NCBI GenBank assembly: GCA_910587335.1
Contig: CAJUMG010000030.1
Span: 2,403-9,974 of the forward strand
Source of the DNA: an uncultured Oscillospiraceae bacterium
GTDB taxonomy: Bacteria > Bacillota > Clostridia > Oscillospirales > Ruminococcaceae
Direction: 5' to 3'
DNA: 7,572 bases
In this document: one piece after another, positions 5,525 through 7,572 of the stretch
How positions within the stretch are numbered: the first letter of the stretch is position 1
Layout: each line of letters begins with the position of its first letter
Made by a program: the position numbers and the translations under genes
Notes under the pieces: model-generated
What the model was told of the DNA's origin: nothing
Seen by the model: the letters and a program-made list of their open reading frames with translations, nothing else
Database searches by the model: none

Positions 5525-5707
5525 TCTTTTGCCAATTGGGCAGAAGAAGGGGATTTTGTCAAATTGTGAAAAATCGTTTGGAGCGTTTTTCCAACATATC
5601 CTGAAAGAATGATCCTATTATTCATAAACGGATCGCTTATGCGGCTCCGGCCGCTATTGGCAAGAGCTGTAAAAATAGTGCTTTAGCGATAGAAGGGAGT
5701 CGTTGAA
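5525..5707 (+). other. 183-base gap between the HMA and ATPase genes
   Basis: No convincing gene is present. A small hairpin is possible (GCGGC 5641-5645 with GCCGC 5650-5654), enclosed by ATCGCT (5632-5637) and AGCGAT (5685-5690). The ATPase ribosome binding site AAGGGAG (5693-5699) sits just after it. There is no terminator-like T-run and no strong promoter, so the two genes are probably co-transcribed. The fold might tune expression of the pump relative to the HMA protein, but the evidence is weak. Confidence 0.4.
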
Positions 5708-7572
5708 ATGCAAGAAATGGTGGTAAACACACTGCTGGCATTTGTGGTTTTGGCGGCGCTGGCGCTGCGCTTTATCATCGGCGGGCGCGCAGGCGGCATG
5801 ACCCAAAAACAGAAAGCCATGCTTACCCGTATTCTAATCGCTGCCGCTCTGCTGTTGGGCCTTCAATTCATTCCGGCAGAGACTTTCTCCCAAATCGATC
5901 AGTACCTATTCCCGTCTGCGGGGCGCTTTGTGCGCTTTGCGCTATACTTGGCCGATTACTTTATTATTGGCTATGATATTCTGAAAAAAGCGGTCAAGGG
6001 AATTTTAAACAAGCGGGTGTTTGACGAAAACTTTCTCATGGCGGTGGCCACTGTGGGCGCAATGGCCTTGGCGATTTACGAAAACGGAGATTATTTGGAA
6101 GCGATCGCCGTTATGCTGTTCTATCAAATTGGCGAATGGTTCCAAAGCTATGCTGTAGGGAAAAGTCGCCGCAACATCAGCGATTTAATGGATATTCGTC
6201 CCGACTACGCCAATGTAGAGCAAAACGGAAGATTAGAGCAGGTTGACCCCGACGAGGTTACGGTCGGCAGTGTGATTGTGGTGCAGCCCGGCGAAAAGGT
6301 TCCTATCGACGGGGTGATTATTGAAGGGGACTCCACCCTCAACACCAGCGCGCTGACCGGCGAGAGCCTTCCTCGGGAGGCCAAGGTGGGCGACGAGATC
6401 ATCAGCGGCTGCATCAACATGACCGGTGTGCTGAAGATTCGGACCACCAAGGAGTTTGGCGAATCCACCGTGTCTAAGATTCTCGATCTGGTCGAGAACG
6501 CCAGCTCCCGCAAATCCAGGTCAGAGGATTTTATCTCCAAATTTGCGAAGGTTTATACCCCCGCCGTCTGCTACAGCGCGTTGGCGCTGGCGATTCTGCC
6601 CCCGCTCATCCGTATGTTGGGGATGGGTCTGCCGGCGGATTGGGGAACCTGGATCTACCGGGCCTTGACCTTCCTTGTCATCAGCTGCCCTTGCGCCCTT
6701 GTCATCAGTATTCCCCTAAGCTTTTTTGCCGGCATCGGCGGGGCCAGCCAGGAGGGAGTTTTGGTAAAAGGGTCCAACTATCTGGAGATTCTCTCCCGGA
6801 CCAAGGTGGTGGTGTTTGATAAAACCGGTACCCTGACCCAAGGTGTGTTTGAGGTGAACGGCATTCATCACAATAAGATGGAGGATGAAAAGCTTATCGA
6901 ATACGCCGCTTTGGCGGAAAGCGCCTCCTCCCACCCCATCAGTAAAAGTTTGCGGCGGGCCTATGGAAAAGAGCCGGACCGCTCCCGGGTCAGCAGCATT
7001 CAGGAGATCAGCGGCAGCGGCATTATTGCAAAGGTCGATGGAGTTGAGGTCGCCGCCGGCAACGATAAGCTGATGAGACAGCTGGGGATCGAATACCTGA
7101 ACTGCCACAGCACCGGCACGATTATCCATATGGGGATCGAAGGGGAGTACGCAGGGCATATTGTGATTTCCGACGTTGTAAAGCCCCACTCCAAGGCTGC
7201 CATCTCCGCGCTGAAAGCGGCGGGTGTGGATAAAACGGTTATGCTCACCGGCGACGCCAAAAAGGTGGCGGAGCAGGTGGCCGAGTCTCTCGGTTTAGAT
7301 CAGGTCTACAGTGAACTGCTTCCGGCGGATAAGGTGTCTAAGGTAGAAGAGCTGTTAGAGGGGAAAAGCGGTAAAGAGAAGCTGGCCTTTGTGGGCGATG
7401 GCATCAATGACGCGCCAGTTCTGTCCCGTGCGGATATCGGCGTCGCTATGGGTATCACGGGAAGCGAAGTGTCTAAGGATGCCGCGGCGATGGTGCTGAC
7501 GGATGATAATTTCGCGACGATCGTCAAGGCGGTGGAGAATGGCAGGAATATATACCAGAATATCAAGAATGC
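5708..7572 (+). CDS. cadA: Heavy-metal P1B-type ATPase (CadA/ZntA-like), 3'-truncated, with anomalous P2-type tail
   Basis: This is a membrane pump predicted to export Cd/Zn/Pb using ATP. The ATG at 5708 has AAGGGAG 8 bases upstream. 621 codons are visible and the frame is open to the right edge. Hydrophobic segments lie near 5-25, 39-57, 72-92, 107-145 (probably two), 281-303 and 317-345. Motifs in order are actuator TGES (217-220), transmembrane SCPCALVISIP with C327-P328-C329, phosphorylation DKTGTLT (D371), SSHP (H409-P410) in the nucleotide-binding domain, MLTGD, and hinge VGDGINDAP (562-570). The CPC motif and overall sequence fit the Zn/Cd/Pb (P1B-2) group. There is no N-terminal HMA domain; a separate HMA protein precedes it. 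From ~583 (ITGSEVSKDAAAMVLTDDNF...) the sequence follows calcium-type P2 ATPases instead of the expected P1B continuation (approximately ALGSDAAIEAADVV). The metal-site residues of the last helices are outside the window. Confidence 0.93.
   Translation, partial: MQEMVVNTLLAFVVLAALALRFIIGGRAGGMTQKQKAMLTRILIAAALLLGLQFIPAETFSQIDQYLFPSAGRFVRFALYLADYFIIGYDILKKAVKGILNKRVFDENFLMAVATVGAMALAIYENGDYLEAIAVMLFYQIGEWFQSYAVGKSRRNISDLMDIRPDYANVEQNGRLEQVDPDEVTVGSVIVVQPGEKVPIDGVIIEGDSTLNTSALTGESLPREAKVGDEIISGCINMTGVLKIRTTKEFGESTVSKILDLVENASSRKSRSEDFISKFAKVYTPAVCYSALALAILPPLIRMLGMGLPADWGTWIYRALTFLVISCPCALVISIPLSFFAGIGGASQEGVLVKGSNYLEILSRTKVVVFDKTGTLTQGVFEVNGIHHNKMEDEKLIEYAALAESASSHPISKSLRRAYGKEPDRSRVSSIQEISGSGIIAKVDGVEVAAGNDKLMRQLGIEYLNCHSTGTIIHMGIEGEYAGHIVISDVVKPHSKAAISALKAAGVDKTVMLTGDAKKVAEQVAESLGLDQVYSELLPADKVSKVEELLEGKSGKEKLAFVGDGINDAPVLSRADIGVAMGITGSEVSKDAAAMVLTDDNFATIVKAVENGRNIYQNIKN

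Noticed and set aside
6716..7189. A 157-codon open frame antisense to the ATPase
   Set aside because: It is entirely opposite a strongly conserved coding region with P-type ATPase motifs, so it is a shadow.

Overview
The window looks like part of a Firmicutes (Clostridia) chromosome or metagenomic contig, probably from a gut Oscillospiraceae/Ruminococcaceae-type organism. This is inferred from strong AAGGAGG-type ribosome binding sites, a TTG start, AgrC/LytTR-type signalling, a moderately GC-rich coding fraction and AT-rich control regions. No rRNA, tRNA, CRISPR array or transposase is visible.

Left edge (1-570, + strand): the 3' part of a regulator gene, cut by the window start. It has the tail of an NTF2/SnoaL-like domain followed by a LytTR DNA-binding domain, and ends at a very strong intrinsic terminator with a perfect 16-bp stem.

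Centre (652-4412, - strand): a compact four-gene operon. In transcription order it holds a LytTR response regulator, an AgrC-like GHKL sensor kinase, and two hydrophilic proteins of unknown function that appear to be distant paralogs. The first two junctions are 4-base ATGA overlaps. At the third, the stop codon lies inside the Shine-Dalgarno sequence of the next gene. Upstream of the operon are two near-identical 9-mers (CCAGTTACG and CCAGTTGCG) with a 21-bp period, which is the geometry of LytTR operators. This suggests autoregulation. No agrB/agrD pheromone genes are present, so the stimulus is unknown and the two paralogs are the candidate outputs. This is the best candidate in the window for an undescribed system.

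Right part (4585-7572): a heavy-metal efflux module. A divergent ArsR/SmtB repressor (- strand) faces a small HMA metal-binding protein and a CadA/ZntA-type P1B ATPase (+ strand). The + promoter overlaps a 44-bp near-perfect palindrome that is the likely repressor operator. The ATPase runs off the window end.

The last ~40 residues of the ATPase no longer look like a P1B ATPase. After the shared VGDGINDAP...DIGVAMG motif the protein continues with a sequence typical of calcium-type P2 ATPases. This is either a recombination chimera or, more likely, an assembly misjoin across the conserved hinge motif near a contig end.
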